Source of the DNA: a virus
IMG/VR virus record: IMGVR_UViG_3300034071_001887
Span: 1-54,654 of that record
Direction: 5' to 3' (one strand)
Length of the DNA: 54,654 bases
A model generated the notes under the pieces. The model saw only the letters and a list, made by a program, of their open reading frames with translations. It was not told the DNA's origin and searched no databases. This document shows, piece by piece, positions 7,859-16,806 of the stretch; the first letter of the stretch is position 1; the number at the start of each line of letters is the position of its first letter. Both the position numbers and the translations under genes were made by a program.

Positions 7859-8641
7859 ATGTCAAAGAAAAAACGCCTACTGAATAAGAAAAAGCACAAC
7901 GATATAGAAAATAACAATAACCATCAACAACCACAAATAAAACACGATAAAAGTCCAGTAGTGCATCAAAGAGGAAAAATAGAACATCACTTAAGAATAT
8001 TAGACAGAGAACTAACTGAAAAACAAAAGAAATTTATAGAATTAGCGTTAGATAAAAAAGTAAAAATGTTATTGGTTTCTGGACCAGCAGGTTCAACAAA
8101 AACATATCTATCTGTATTGGCAGCGTTGCTACTCATGAACGAAAAGAAAGTAAGTGATTTGCTTTATGTTCGTAGTATCGTTGAAAGTGCCGACACAAAA
8201 ATGGGCACATTACCCGGCGAAGCAGATGACAAGTTGAGTCCATATAAACGTCCGCTAATAGACAAGTTGGATGAACTATTGCCGCGAGAAGATATACAAT
8301 ATCTAATAAAAGACGAAAGAATAGAAGGATTGCCAGTTGGATATCTTCGCGGATTGAACTGGAATGCCAAGGCGGTTATTGGCGATGAAATGCAGAACTG
8401 TACCAAGAAAGAACTAATAACTCTTATGACCAGAGCAGGCGAGTTTAGTAAGATATTCTTGTGCGGAGACCCTCAACAATCAGATATTAACGGAAGAAGT
8501 GGATTTCAGGCACTATTCAATTTATTCAATGACGATGATAGCAAAGAGCACGGTATATATACGTTTGAATTCAATGAAGACGACATATTACGCAGTGCCC
8601 TAGTAAAGTTCATTGTAAAGAAAGTAAAAAATCTAGGGTAA
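7859..8641 (+). CDS. phoH: PhoH-like ATPase
   Basis: A 260-residue P-loop protein. Walker A is GPAGSTKTYLS (about residues 75-82), with Ser-Thr replacing the usual Thr-Gly before Lys. Walker B is VIGDEMQN (about 170). Further conserved PhoH text: YVRSIVES, MGTLPGEADDKLSPY, and LCGDPQQSD (about 200), the SF1-like motif. PhoH proteins are RNA-helicase-like ATPases and are very common in T4-like aquatic phages; their role in infection is not settled. I chose the ATG at 7859; the frame is open from 7835 but overlaps the upstream gene. A Lys/Asn/His-rich N-terminal 50 residues precede the ATPase core. Confidence 0.92.
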   Translation: MSKKKRLLNKKKHNDIENNNNHQQPQIKHDKSPVVHQRGKIEHHLRILDRELTEKQKKFIELALDKKVKMLLVSGPAGSTKTYLSVLAALLLMNEKKVSDLLYVRSIVESADTKMGTLPGEADDKLSPYKRPLIDKLDELLPREDIQYLIKDERIEGLPVGYLRGLNWNAKAVIGDEMQNCTKKELITLMTRAGEFSKIFLCGDPQQSDINGRSGFQALFNLFNDDDSKEHGIYTFEFNEDDILRSALVKFIVKKVKNLG

Positions 8642-8696
8642 TATAATAACTGCTCTAGAAAGTATAAAATCGTATATATTTTTGGGTGCGCCTTGA

Positions 8697-8704
8697 TATT
8701 TATA
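8697..8704 (+). promoter_or_regulatory. TATTTATA box (putative late promoter)
   Basis: Perfect octamer ending 19 bases before the ATG at 8724, in the gap between phoH and the first fibre gene. Confidence 0.5.
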
Positions 8705-8723
8705 ATCAAACGATATTTTTATT

Positions 8724-10982
8724 ATGGCAAACCAGAAAACAACTGAACTACGTTCACTTACTTCAACAAATGTAGCAAATGGCGACTGGCTTCCTATTGT
8801 AGACGTTAGTGAAATAACTAGTCCTACCGGAGAAACCAAGAAAATTTCTGCGGCAGATTTGGCTGAATATGTGGTTTCTGGCGGGTTCGCTAATTTCACA
8901 ATTCCTCAAAGAGGATTTCAGCTTTCAAATGGTTTATCTTTTGCGTCTGGAACATTGCCGGGAAGTGATACAAATTTATTTTGCTACGGAAAGGCATACG
9001 ATCTGGGGGGAAGTTTTTCTTTATCGGTAAGAGCATTTATATCTTCCGACGAAGTGCTGACAGACACAAGTAATAGAGTATTGTTTGGTGTTGGTTCAAG
9101 TTTGATTGCGATGGCGAATAGCGGAAGCCGAGCATACGTTGGAATAAAGTCTAGTAGTTTGATCGGATATATAAATGATGGTACTACCGAAAAAATAATA
9201 GAATATCCAGATTTTTTAAACTTGTATCCAAACCGTCCTTTTGACGCCACAATAACAAAAGATTCTTCTAACTATTTTAAGTTTTATGTAAATTCTCAAC
9301 TCTGGGGAACTCTTTCATCTGCTCCAAGTTTTATAAGCAGTTCTTATACTACTATGGGATGTGGACAGACCGGCAGTCATTATAACATAAACTGCGTTAT
9401 CTACGAAGCGCACGTTTTTAATACTGCATTGACTGGTAGTAAAATTATTCAAAATTATCATGGCGGCGTAAGAAATAACGACTCTACTCTCGTTTCTTCG
9501 TATACTCCGGACAACTTAAATCCTGGACCATCTCAATGGATTGATTCTATCGGCGACAACCATTTGTTGCTGCCAGTAAGTGGAGCATCGGCAACAAGTC
9601 CAGACACCAATTTTGGTTTGATATTTTTCAGTGACGGAACATCTGGATATTTGGGTAATGGTACACAGCGAGATGTTTTGCCTAAGAATTATGTTCTTAC
9701 TGATTGTTTTGTATATTCTCCCGGTAAACCGTTGTTATCTGTTGGATCTACTTCAGACGTTGCAGTAGAAGCGGACAGTGGAATATATTCATTTAATAAT
9801 AACAGAGTACCTTTAGTAAGTGCATCATATGGTAGAAACGTATTGCCATTATTGGAACTTGGTGTTGCCCACACAGATAGAAGTTTGTATGTATTTTATA
9901 GTGCAAGTGCCGCTCCTTGTACATTTAGTTTTCAAGGATATACTTGCAAATATGGACCTATAAATTTTGTTCCAGCACCTACTTCAACTCCTACACCGAC
10001 TCCATCACCTACTCCTACACCTTCTCCAACTGCAAGTCCTACCCCCACACCAACTCCAACACCTTCTCCTACTTCTAGCCCGACACCAACGCCAACCCCA
10101 AGTAATACTCCTACTCCGACCCCTAGCGGAACTGGAGCTACTCCAACTCCAACTCCCACTCGGACACCAACTCCGTCTCCTACGGCGACGGGTGGCGCAC
10201 CTTCTCCGTCGAGTACACCAGGACCAACGGCTACTCCAACGCCAACACCAACAACGCCTCCAGTATCTCCGTCCGTGGATGTTAATATCAATCTATATCC
10301 AACATATATGGATTCAGATTCTTCCGCATATGCACAGTCGGAGACTTTTGTTTCTCACGCTATACAAATGAGAACGGCTACAACTGAGGGTGGATTGAGC
10401 AGTGCCGGATATGTTACAGTGGGATCTCGCAGTGCTCCTCCGAGCAATGTTGGCGGAAATAGTGATTATTTATTGCTTACAAACGTTATTCCTACAGGGA
10501 ATCCTGCTCCATATTGGGTTGAAGCCAGAGGTGTATTGGTGACCAGTGGAGGAACTTATTATAGTTCAACCACCGACGTAGTATATTTCAATCCATCAGG
10601 AGCAACGGCGACGCCAAATCCATCATCGACTGCGACACCTACACCGACAGCTACGCCTACAGCTACGCCAACACCGACACCTACGTCTACAGCTACGCCA
10701 ACACCTACAGCTACAGATCCAGTACCAACGCCTACAGCTACAGATCCAGTACCAACGCCTACAGCTACAGATCCAGTACCAACACCTACATCTACGGAAC
10801 CAGAACCAACACCTACAGACCCTCCGCCAACGCCTACTGACTGCCCACCGGAGGGTACCATTGTTAGCATAAGCTCGTGTGATGGATGCTTGCAAGATAT
10901 AACTTATGCCGATGGAGAGTGCGGTACATACATAGATCCAGCACAATGCATTCCGGGTAACTGCTGCCCAGTATGTCCATAA
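8724..10982 (+). CDS. Tail-fibre-like protein with LamG-type domain, Thr/Pro linkers and Cys-rich end
   Basis: A 752-residue modular protein. Residues 1-50 ([19 protein letters not shown], then [12 protein letters not shown]) match the attachment segment typical of phage tail-fibre proteins. Residues about 60-245 look like a LamG/concanavalin jelly roll ([19 protein letters not shown]). Residues about 415-510 are a Thr/Pro/Ser linker, then a Fn3-like beta domain (about 515-625), a second linker with three exact 27-base repeats, and a Cys-rich terminus with 10 Cys ending CCPVCP. Proline-threonine linkers are typical of secreted glycosylated enzymes and rare in phage fibres. Synonymous codons in the linkers vary, so the pattern is kept at protein level. 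Two paralogous PT proteins and a sugar-transferase operon follow. Confidence 0.82.
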   Translation: MANQKTTELRSLTSTNVANGDWLPIVDVSEITSPTGETKKISAADLAEYVVSGGFANFTIPQRGFQLSNGLSFASGTLPGSDTNLFCYGKAYDLGGSFSLSVRAFISSDEVLTDTSNRVLFGVGSSLIAMANSGSRAYVGIKSSSLIGYINDGTTEKIIEYPDFLNLYPNRPFDATITKDSSNYFKFYVNSQLWGTLSSAPSFISSSYTTMGCGQTGSHYNINCVIYEAHVFNTALTGSKIIQNYHGGVRNNDSTLVSSYTPDNLNPGPSQWIDSIGDNHLLLPVSGASATSPDTNFGLIFFSDGTSGYLGNGTQRDVLPKNYVLTDCFVYSPGKPLLSVGSTSDVAVEADSGIYSFNNNRVPLVSASYGRNVLPLLELGVAHTDRSLYVFYSASAAPCTFSFQGYTCKYGPINFVPAPTSTPTPTPSPTPTPSPTASPTPTPTPTPSPTSSPTPTPTPSNTPTPTPSGTGATPTPTPTRTPTPSPTATGGAPSPSSTPGPTATPTPTPTTPPVSPSVDVNINLYPTYMDSDSSAYAQSETFVSHAIQMRTATTEGGLSSAGYVTVGSRSAPPSNVGGNSDYLLLTNVIPTGNPAPYWVEARGVLVTSGGTYYSSTTDVVYFNPSGATATPNPSSTATPTPTATPTATPTPTPTSTATPTPTATDPVPTPTATDPVPTPTATDPVPTPTSTEPEPTPTDPPPTPTDCPPEGTIVSISSCDGCLQDITYADGECGTYIDPAQCIPGNCCPVCP
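10707..10787 (+). repeat. Three 27-base tandem repeats
   Basis: Units at 10707, 10734 and 10761 encode TATDPVPTP each. The units are near-identical in DNA, whereas flanking Thr/Pro codons vary. This points to recent in-frame duplication. Confidence 0.85.
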
Positions 10983-10992
10983 CAATTAAAAT

Positions 10993-11403
10993 ATGAGACG
11001 CAGTATTCCACCACGAGGAAACCCAGAAAAATCCGTATTTGGATTAATAGGATCATTATTTAGTTCCGACGATGCCAAGGTATATATAAAAAGAAGAGAA
11101 GACAGTAGAAATATAGGGTGGGGGAGAATAGACGATTCTACTAACGTCGTCGATGACAATTCTACACCTGCCCCTACGCCTACGCCTACTCCTACACCGA
11201 CGCAGAGTTCTACACCAGGAGCAACACCAACACCAACACCGACGCAGAGTTCTACACCAGAGGCAACACCAACACCAACACCGACGCAGAGTTCTACACC
11301 AGAGGCAACCGCAACACCGACACCAACGCCGACGCAAACTAGCGTTCCTCCAACATCCACTCCAACCAGTTCTCCAACACCAACTCCGGAATTTTCTATA
11401 TAA
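10993..11403 (+). CDS. Small fibre-associated protein with a Thr/Pro-rich tail
   Basis: A 136-residue protein. Residues 1-47 form a compact head ([11 protein letters not shown], then [17 protein letters not shown]). The remaining 90 residues are almost only Thr, Pro, Ser, Gln, Ala and Glu, including three exact 42-base repeats. The head is clearly homologous to that of the next gene ([18 protein letters not shown]), so the two arose by duplication and share a docking or capping function that I cannot name. No membrane segment or signal peptide. It follows the first fibre gene by 10 bases. Confidence 0.75.
   Translation: MRRSIPPRGNPEKSVFGLIGSLFSSDDAKVYIKRREDSRNIGWGRIDDSTNVVDDNSTPAPTPTPTPTPTQSSTPGATPTPTPTQSSTPEATPTPTPTQSSTPEATATPTPTPTQTSVPPTSTPTSSPTPTPEFSI
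11197..11322 (+). repeat. Three 42-base tandem repeats
   Basis: Units begin at 11197, 11239 and 11281 and encode PTQSSTP(G/E)ATPTPT-type blocks of 14 residues. The units differ at only a few positions, so the copy number may vary between isolates. Confidence 0.85.
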
Positions 11404-11406
11404 TGT

Positions 11407-12642
11407 ATGCACGAGAAAATTTCAATAAATCAATCTCCTGAAAAAAAGGTATTTGGATTAATAGGTTCTAATGCATCGACCGATACTGGAAAATTTTATA
11501 TTAAAAAATCCGACGATAGCAGGAATATTGGTTGGGAAGAAATCATACAGCTTCCAACTTCTACACCAACGGTGACACCGACTCAAACCAAAACTCCGTA
11601 TCCAACTAGAACTCCCAGAACATCGGCAACTCCAACTCCTACTCCATCCACGACTCCTACACAAACTCCGACTTTTTCCGGACCTACTCCGACCCCAGTC
11701 ACCAGCATACAATACACAATAACATCAACTACCGGAGGTTTTGCGGCTAGAACAGACGGTCCTACTCCCACGGGAACAATTTCTGTTGGCACGGGAGTAA
11801 TGAACATTATTGCATCAATATCTCCGGGATATTATTTTGCGGGATGGAGTGTTAATAGTGCCGGTGTCGGCTTTGGAAACATATATTCTACAGAAACTAC
11901 GGCGTTTGGATTTAATACAAATCAGAATGTTATAATTACTGCAAATTTTTTGCCTGGTACTCTTCCAACATATTGGATAAATGGAGTACTTGGTGCCAGA
12001 GGAGTCATAAGCTTTAATTATATTGATGCATATGGAATAGAGAATAATTATGCCGAATTGCTTGGTTCACCCGGAGAAACAGTTGCGTATCTAGTTTGTG
12101 GAAATAGAATAACCGCAAACCTTCTTGGAACAGCATACATAACTAGTACCCCATGCGATCTTCCAACACAAACTCCTCCACCGACTGGTATTCTGCCACC
12201 AACTTCTACGCCAATACCTGCTACGCCAACGCCCACTCCAACTCCAACTCAAATTCCTCCCACAGCAACTCCAGGACCAACTCCTACTCCCAGCACAATT
12301 CCACCTACTCCAACTCCGAGTGGAACCGGTCCAACTCCAGAACCTACGACTTCTCCAACTGCTACCCCGATAGAGCCAACTCCTACTCAAACTCCAACTC
12401 CATCTCCTATACCTCCGACACCTACAGAGCCACCGCCCACACCAAGTCCAACGCCCGAACCAACACAAGTATGCTCCTTATATCAAGCAAATTCTAACCT
12501 TGGGTCGGTGACGGTGTGGTGTTGTTCTGGCGTTGCCACCGTCGTTGTTAATTCGGGAGATATATATTGTCTCAATGGCTCCGGTAATATATCTGGCTGG
12601 ACTTTGATTTCTACCGGCTGCTCCGGTTGCTTCCTCAATTAA
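11407..12642 (+). CDS. Fibre-like protein: paralogous head, Thr/Pro linkers, InlB-type beta domain, Cys-rich end
   Basis: A 411-residue protein. Residues 1-45 repeat the head of the previous gene. A Thr/Pro linker (about 48-97) leads to a domain ending [14 protein letters not shown] and VIITANF (about 100-180), which matches the divergent InlB B-repeat type (a GYxFxxWS...TVTANF pattern known from bacterial surface proteins). A further small beta segment, a second long Thr/Pro linker (about 255-350) and a Cys-rich terminal domain ([26 protein letters not shown]) follow. The Cys-rich tip may be a receptor-binding or disulphide-closed cap; this is inference. It is the last fibre gene before the sugar-modification operon. 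Confidence 0.78.
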   Translation: MHEKISINQSPEKKVFGLIGSNASTDTGKFYIKKSDDSRNIGWEEIIQLPTSTPTVTPTQTKTPYPTRTPRTSATPTPTPSTTPTQTPTFSGPTPTPVTSIQYTITSTTGGFAARTDGPTPTGTISVGTGVMNIIASISPGYYFAGWSVNSAGVGFGNIYSTETTAFGFNTNQNVIITANFLPGTLPTYWINGVLGARGVISFNYIDAYGIENNYAELLGSPGETVAYLVCGNRITANLLGTAYITSTPCDLPTQTPPPTGILPPTSTPIPATPTPTPTPTQIPPTATPGPTPTPSTIPPTPTPSGTGPTPEPTTSPTATPIEPTPTQTPTPSPIPPTPTEPPPTPSPTPEPTQVCSLYQANSNLGSVTVWCCSGVATVVVNSGDIYCLNGSGNISGWTLISTGCSGCFLN

Positions 12643-12663
12643 AATAATTTAGTTTTATTAAAT

Positions 12664-12671
12664 TATTTATT
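12664..12671 (+). promoter_or_regulatory. TATTTATT box upstream of the glycosylation operon
   Basis: Near-match to the recurrent box, 42 bases before the ATG at 12714. It is followed by the perfect 16-base palindrome at 12676-12691. Confidence 0.3.
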
Positions 12672-12675
12672 ATAA

Positions 12676-12691
12676 CTTGTATATATACAAG
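12676..12691. promoter_or_regulatory. 16-base perfect palindrome (operator- or hairpin-like)
   Basis: CTTGTATATATACAAG is its own reverse complement. It lies in the 71-base gap between the last fibre gene and the first glycosyltransferase gene, 22 bases before the ATG. It could bind a dimeric regulator or act as a small hairpin; no long T run follows, so a terminator is unlikely. Confidence 0.4.
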
Positions 12692-12713
12692 AATATAGTA
12701 AATTAAATGTTAT

Positions 12714-14018
12714 ATGAGTTCTAATGGAAAAATCTTTATACAAATTGCCGCGTATCGCGATCCTCAACTAGTTCCTACAATAAAGGACTGCATAGCAAAC
12801 GCAAAGCATCCGGAAAATCTTGTGTTTTGTATTGCTTGGCAACATTCGCCGGAAGAAAAAATTGATGAAATAAAAGACCTTCCCAATGTAAAAATTATTG
12901 ATATTCCATACATGGAAAGTAAAGGTGCGTGCTGGGCACGCAATCAAATACAGCAGAGATATGAAGACGAAGAATATACATTGCAGTTAGATTCGCATCA
13001 TCGGTTTGTTAAAGATTGGGACGAAGTAATAATTGGAATGTATAAGCAGCTTCAAAAAATGGGACACAAGAAGCCACTGCTTACCGGATATATTCCTTCG
13101 TTTGATCCAGATAAAGACCCAGAAGCAAGAGTACAAACTCCGTGGAGAATGGATTTTGATAGATTTATTCCGGAAGGTGCGGTATTCTTTTTGCCAGCAG
13201 CAATGGACAATTGGAAAGAATTGTCTGCTCCAGTTCCCGCAAGGTTTTATTCTGCACATTTTGCGTTTACAACCGGAAAGTTTTGCAAAGAAGTTCCACA
13301 CGATCCCGAATATTATTTTCACGGCGAAGAAATCAGTATAGCCGTGCGTGCGTTTACTTGGGGGTATGATTTATTTCATCCACATAGATTAGTTGCTTGG
13401 CACGAATATACTCGCAAAGGAAGAACTAAGCATTGGGATGACCACGGCGGTGGTAGTAAAGAAAAAATTCCAGACAAAAAGGATTGGGGAGAAAGAAATT
13501 CTCTATGCCATCGTAGAAATCGTATACTTTTCTCGATGGACGGTGAAAAACACGAAACCATAAAATGGGGAAAATATGGATTTGGAAAAGTAAGAACCTT
13601 GAAAGATTACGAGAAATACGCAGGATTGCATTTCGGAAAGCGTGCAGTTCAACAAGAAACAATAGACAAAACATATCCGCCAAACAAATACCACAAATAT
13701 AAAACAGAAAAAGAATGGGAAGATTCATTCTTGCAGATATTCAAACATTGTATAGATCTTCAAACAAATAGTTTTAAACTAAACGATTATGATTTTTGGT
13801 GTGTTGCTTTTGAGCGAGAAGACAATGGTCAGTTGTACAGACAAGATGCCGATTTGGCTGAGGTTGAACGATTGTTAAAACAAGCCAAAGATCCAAACGG
13901 AGACAAATACATAAAATTGTGGAGAACATTCAACACTTCCGAAAAACCACACCATTGGGTAGTATGGCCGCACAGTAAGTCAAAAGGATGGTGCGATAAA
14001 ATAACTGGAAAATTATAA
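12714..14018 (+). CDS. GT60-like polypeptide N-acetylglucosaminyltransferase
   Basis: A 434-residue cytosolic enzyme. The N-terminus IFIQIAAYRDPQLVPTIKDC, the CIAWQ strand, GACWARNQIQ, and LQLDSHHRF (about residue 90, where DSH serves as the DxD metal site) match the GlcNAc family (PF11397, CAZy GT60). Known members attach GlcNAc to hydroxyproline of Dictyostelium Skp1 or to Thr of trypanosome mucins, using UDP-GlcNAc. Further conserved text: FHGEEISIAVRAFTWGYD. Residues about 354-434 form an added C-terminal domain (FWCVAF...VVWPHSKSKGW) that recurs in the last gene of this operon. The position directly after three Thr/Pro-rich fibre genes suggests those linkers as acceptors; this is inference. 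Confidence 0.85.
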   Translation: MSSNGKIFIQIAAYRDPQLVPTIKDCIANAKHPENLVFCIAWQHSPEEKIDEIKDLPNVKIIDIPYMESKGACWARNQIQQRYEDEEYTLQLDSHHRFVKDWDEVIIGMYKQLQKMGHKKPLLTGYIPSFDPDKDPEARVQTPWRMDFDRFIPEGAVFFLPAAMDNWKELSAPVPARFYSAHFAFTTGKFCKEVPHDPEYYFHGEEISIAVRAFTWGYDLFHPHRLVAWHEYTRKGRTKHWDDHGGGSKEKIPDKKDWGERNSLCHRRNRILFSMDGEKHETIKWGKYGFGKVRTLKDYEKYAGLHFGKRAVQQETIDKTYPPNKYHKYKTEKEWEDSFLQIFKHCIDLQTNSFKLNDYDFWCVAFEREDNGQLYRQDADLAEVERLLKQAKDPNGDKYIKLWRTFNTSEKPHHWVVWPHSKSKGWCDKITGKL

Positions 14019-14021
14019 TTT

Positions 14022-14645
14022 ATGGATTTTAATATACTGGTAAATAATGGATATAAATTTGATTCCATACTGGACGTAGGTGCTCACGCCGGTACATTTA
14101 CATTTGGATGTAAGAAATTTTATCCAAATGCATACTACTATATGATCGATGGAAATCCTATTACAGAGCAATATGTATCAAAGTCTGGAATAGATTATAA
14201 AATTGCATATCTGAGCGACACCGTGAAAGAAACCGTAGTTTACAAGACGAAACACAATTCTTTTAATACCGGTGATTCTTTATACAGAGAAAATACTAGA
14301 TATTATAACGACGAGTCGGTAATAAAACAAAATATAAAAACAACCACCTTGGATGAAATTTTTAAAAATGAAAAAACTTTCAATTTTATAAAAATAGATA
14401 GCCAAGGCTCAGAGATGGATATTATAAATGGAGGATTGGAAATGTGCAAGCGGGCCGATGTTTTTTTGTTGGAAGCATCTGTTTATCCATACAATACCGG
14501 TGCGCCCATGCTCAATATGCTACAACCATTTATGGCTGAACTAGGTTTTCCGTTTACAAAAATCGTGTCAGACATTCATCATCCGGACCATAGAGAAATA
14601 CTTATACAACACGATATATTGTTTTCTAAACGGAGTATTATATGA
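14022..14645 (+). CDS. FkbM-family methyltransferase
   Basis: A 207-residue SAM-dependent methyltransferase. Motif I is ILDVGAHAGTFTFG (about residues 16-29). The FkbM signature FIKIDSQGSEMDIINGG lies at about 125-142. FkbM enzymes O-methylate sugar hydroxyls, so it may cap a glycan built by the flanking transferases. It starts 3 bases after the GT60-like gene, and its stop overlaps the next start (ATGA), which implies coupled translation. No leader or membrane segment. Confidence 0.85.
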   Translation: MDFNILVNNGYKFDSILDVGAHAGTFTFGCKKFYPNAYYYMIDGNPITEQYVSKSGIDYKIAYLSDTVKETVVYKTKHNSFNTGDSLYRENTRYYNDESVIKQNIKTTTLDEIFKNEKTFNFIKIDSQGSEMDIINGGLEMCKRADVFLLEASVYPYNTGAPMLNMLQPFMAELGFPFTKIVSDIHHPDHREILIQHDILFSKRSII

Positions 14646-15217
14646 AAATGGTTGTAGTTATTTGTCATTTTCAAGAAAGCTTGGAATGGATTTCCAAACT
14701 ATCGCATCCTTTTGTGATATATAATAAAAATCCAAAAAATTCGCACAAATACAATAACAATCTTCCGAATTTTGGCTACGATGCAATAGCATATCTAAGA
14801 TATATAATTGACAATTATGACAATTTGCCCGATTATGTTTGTTTTTCTCAAGACAACCCGTTTGTGCATTGTCCCCCATTCTTAGAAAAAGTTAATAATT
14901 TTAAATTTGATGTAGATTTTTTACCTCTTGGAGTAACTTATATAAGAGACAACGATAATATGATAAACAGTGCAAAAAAATATGCAACCGACAATAATAT
15001 ACCAGTCACGCCACCTATTAAATTTAGTAGCGGGATGCAATATATAATCTCAAAAAAACTAATATTAAAAAATGACACAAAATTTTATAAAAATCTAATG
15101 TCAACACTTCCTACAAATTCGGTTAAAACTGAAACAAATTATAATTTAGAATATCTGTGGGCTTCTGTTTTTCATTTTAATGATAACTTGAAGGTTGCTA
15201 GAAATGGATGTGCTTAA
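14642..15217 (+). CDS. DUF3431-like protein
   Basis: A 191-residue protein. VVVICHFQESLEWISKL, HPFVIYNKNPK, then FGYDAIAYLRYIIDNYDNLPDYVCFSQD match the DUF3431 family (PF11913), whose members occur in sugar-modification loci and resemble glycosyltransferases. The biochemical activity of the family is not established to my knowledge. It overlaps the FkbM gene by 4 bases and is followed at once by the next ATG at 15218. Confidence 0.75.
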   Translation: MKMVVVICHFQESLEWISKLSHPFVIYNKNPKNSHKYNNNLPNFGYDAIAYLRYIIDNYDNLPDYVCFSQDNPFVHCPPFLEKVNNFKFDVDFLPLGVTYIRDNDNMINSAKKYATDNNIPVTPPIKFSSGMQYIISKKLILKNDTKFYKNLMSTLPTNSVKTETNYNLEYLWASVFHFNDNLKVARNGCA

Positions 15218-16027
15218 ATGAATACCGCATTACTAGGATTATCCAATAATATATCTGCCAATATTAGTAAGATTGAATTGTGGAGCAAAAGTTTCAAAAA
15301 ACATTGCAATGGAAAAGTGATACTACTTTGTGCCAATTCTTCTGACGAGGAATTAAAGCAGTGCGAAGGTATGGGAATCATACCCATACCGGTGTCGGTA
15401 AAAGACACATGGTATATAAATCACGAAAGACTGAAACATAATTATGAATTTTTAGAAAAAGCGGACGCCGAGTTGATTTTGGTTACAGATGTATTTGACG
15501 TAATATTTCAAGGCAATCCGTTTGAAAAAATGGATTCATCAAATTATGATATATTTGTTAGTGGCGAAGGCGTGCGTGTAGAACAAGAGCCGTGGAATTC
15601 AAATAATATAAACAGCATTTTTCCGGAACATTTTAACAAATGCAAACCGATAGAAATCATAAACTCTGGGATTATTGCCGGTAAAAGAGATGCTTTGATT
15701 AAATTATTCAAACGCATGTATGAACTGTGTGAAGCTGGTTCAAACAACCACAACATTAAAGATCAAGCAGCGTTGATAGTCATGGTTGCAAACAATCAAG
15801 TAGAAAAAATAAAAATATTTAATCTGGATGATGGATGGGCAATGCACTGTGCCGTCGCCGGTCCTACGCAATTTTTTGAGCGTTGGGGATTTAAGCACAA
15901 CATAAAATACGGAATACCGTACATACAGAATGGGTGGGTATTCACAAAAAGTGGAAATAAATATGATATGGTTCACCAATTTAATCGGATTCCAGCTTGG
16001 TACGAAGCAATAAAAAATAATATATGA
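15218..16027 (+). CDS. Glycosyltransferase, GT-A fold, PLOD-like
   Basis: A 269-residue protein. The strand-motif ELILVTDVFDVIFQGNPF (about residues 86-103) carries the Asp pair typical of the GT-A metal site and closely resembles that of the lysyl hydroxylase/glycosyltransferase (PLOD) group. IEIINSGIIAGKRDA (about 145-159) and DQAALIVM fit the acceptor side of the same fold. The donor and acceptor cannot be read from sequence. The start directly follows the upstream stop, and the stop overlaps the next ATG by 4 bases (ATGA). Confidence 0.75.
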   Translation: MNTALLGLSNNISANISKIELWSKSFKKHCNGKVILLCANSSDEELKQCEGMGIIPIPVSVKDTWYINHERLKHNYEFLEKADAELILVTDVFDVIFQGNPFEKMDSSNYDIFVSGEGVRVEQEPWNSNNINSIFPEHFNKCKPIEIINSGIIAGKRDALIKLFKRMYELCEAGSNNHNIKDQAALIVMVANNQVEKIKIFNLDDGWAMHCAVAGPTQFFERWGFKHNIKYGIPYIQNGWVFTKSGNKYDMVHQFNRIPAWYEAIKNNI

Positions 16028-16806
16028 ATAATACAGCAGTAGTAATGTGTACATATCACAAAACGTTTTCTGGAGATTGGTATAATAACATTATAAAGCT
16101 CAAAGAACAGAACTTTCCTATATTTGAATTGTTATTTGACAATCAGTTGAACATGGCAAGGGAGGAAATTTCTTCTAAGTACCAAAATACACCAGTGTGT
16201 GTATTTAACGACGAGTTTTTTATAAAAAATAATTTTAATCGTCCTATAAGCACCAGACATAGATGGGGAAATCACCAGAACCCGAAATATTTCTATGCAC
16301 ATTTTAGAATGTTATGTTATTATATACAAAATCCAAATTACAAATACTATTGGTTTTTTGATGACGACGTTAGTTTTGAAGGAAACTTCAAAGAACTATT
16401 GAATGATTATGAACCATGCGCAGATGATTTTATAGCAATCCAAGTTTTTAAAAAAGAAAACTATGAAAATTTTCCTAATATAAGTGTTATAAATAGACGT
16501 ATGGGATCTGGTGGTAGTTGGTTAGGATTTGCGCCGGGACCGGGAGATAATTACAAGTCCTGCGAAAAGCATATGGGTAGTTTTTTTCCAATAGTTAGAT
16601 TTTCTAATAAAGCCATGCAACATTTACTAGATTTAAATACGCAAGGATTTTATGGATATTCGGAGGGGTTTGTTCCTACTTCTTTGGCAAGTGATGGGTT
16701 CTCCGTCGCCAGTATGTTAGACGAGCATGATAAATATTTTATAAACACAACAACGGAGTGTGTATTAACACATAAACACGCAGCATTTAATTGGTCATGG
16801 ATATAA
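16024..16806 (+). CDS. Putative glycosyltransferase with DDD motif
   Basis: A 260-residue protein. YYWFFDDDVSFEGNFKELL (about residues 108-126) has the hydrophobic strand and Asp cluster of a GT-A metal site. The N-terminus NTAVVMCTYHKTFSGDW resembles the first strand of sugar transferases, and ECVLTHKHAAFNW gives a late His motif. I cannot assign a CAZy family. It overlaps the upstream gene by 4 bases and the downstream gene by 10-16 bases, so all are co-translated. Confidence 0.65.
   Translation: MNNTAVVMCTYHKTFSGDWYNNIIKLKEQNFPIFELLFDNQLNMAREEISSKYQNTPVCVFNDEFFIKNNFNRPISTRHRWGNHQNPKYFYAHFRMLCYYIQNPNYKYYWFFDDDVSFEGNFKELLNDYEPCADDFIAIQVFKKENYENFPNISVINRRMGSGGSWLGFAPGPGDNYKSCEKHMGSFFPIVRFSNKAMQHLLDLNTQGFYGYSEGFVPTSLASDGFSVASMLDEHDKYFINTTTECVLTHKHAAFNWSWI

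Noticed and set aside
9932-12468. Long - strand and alternate-frame ORFs rich in Gly/Val or Arg/Cys/Trp across the fibre genes
   Set aside because: They are shadows of the Thr/Pro-coding repeats; their composition is dictated by the ACN-CCN codons of the real frame.
8724-12642. Diversity-generating retroelement acting on the fibre tips
   Set aside because: No reverse transcriptase and no template/variable repeat pair in the window.
16486-16497. TATAAATA inside the glycosyltransferase gene as a late promoter
   Set aside because: Within coding sequence with no gene start nearby; chance match in AT-rich DNA.
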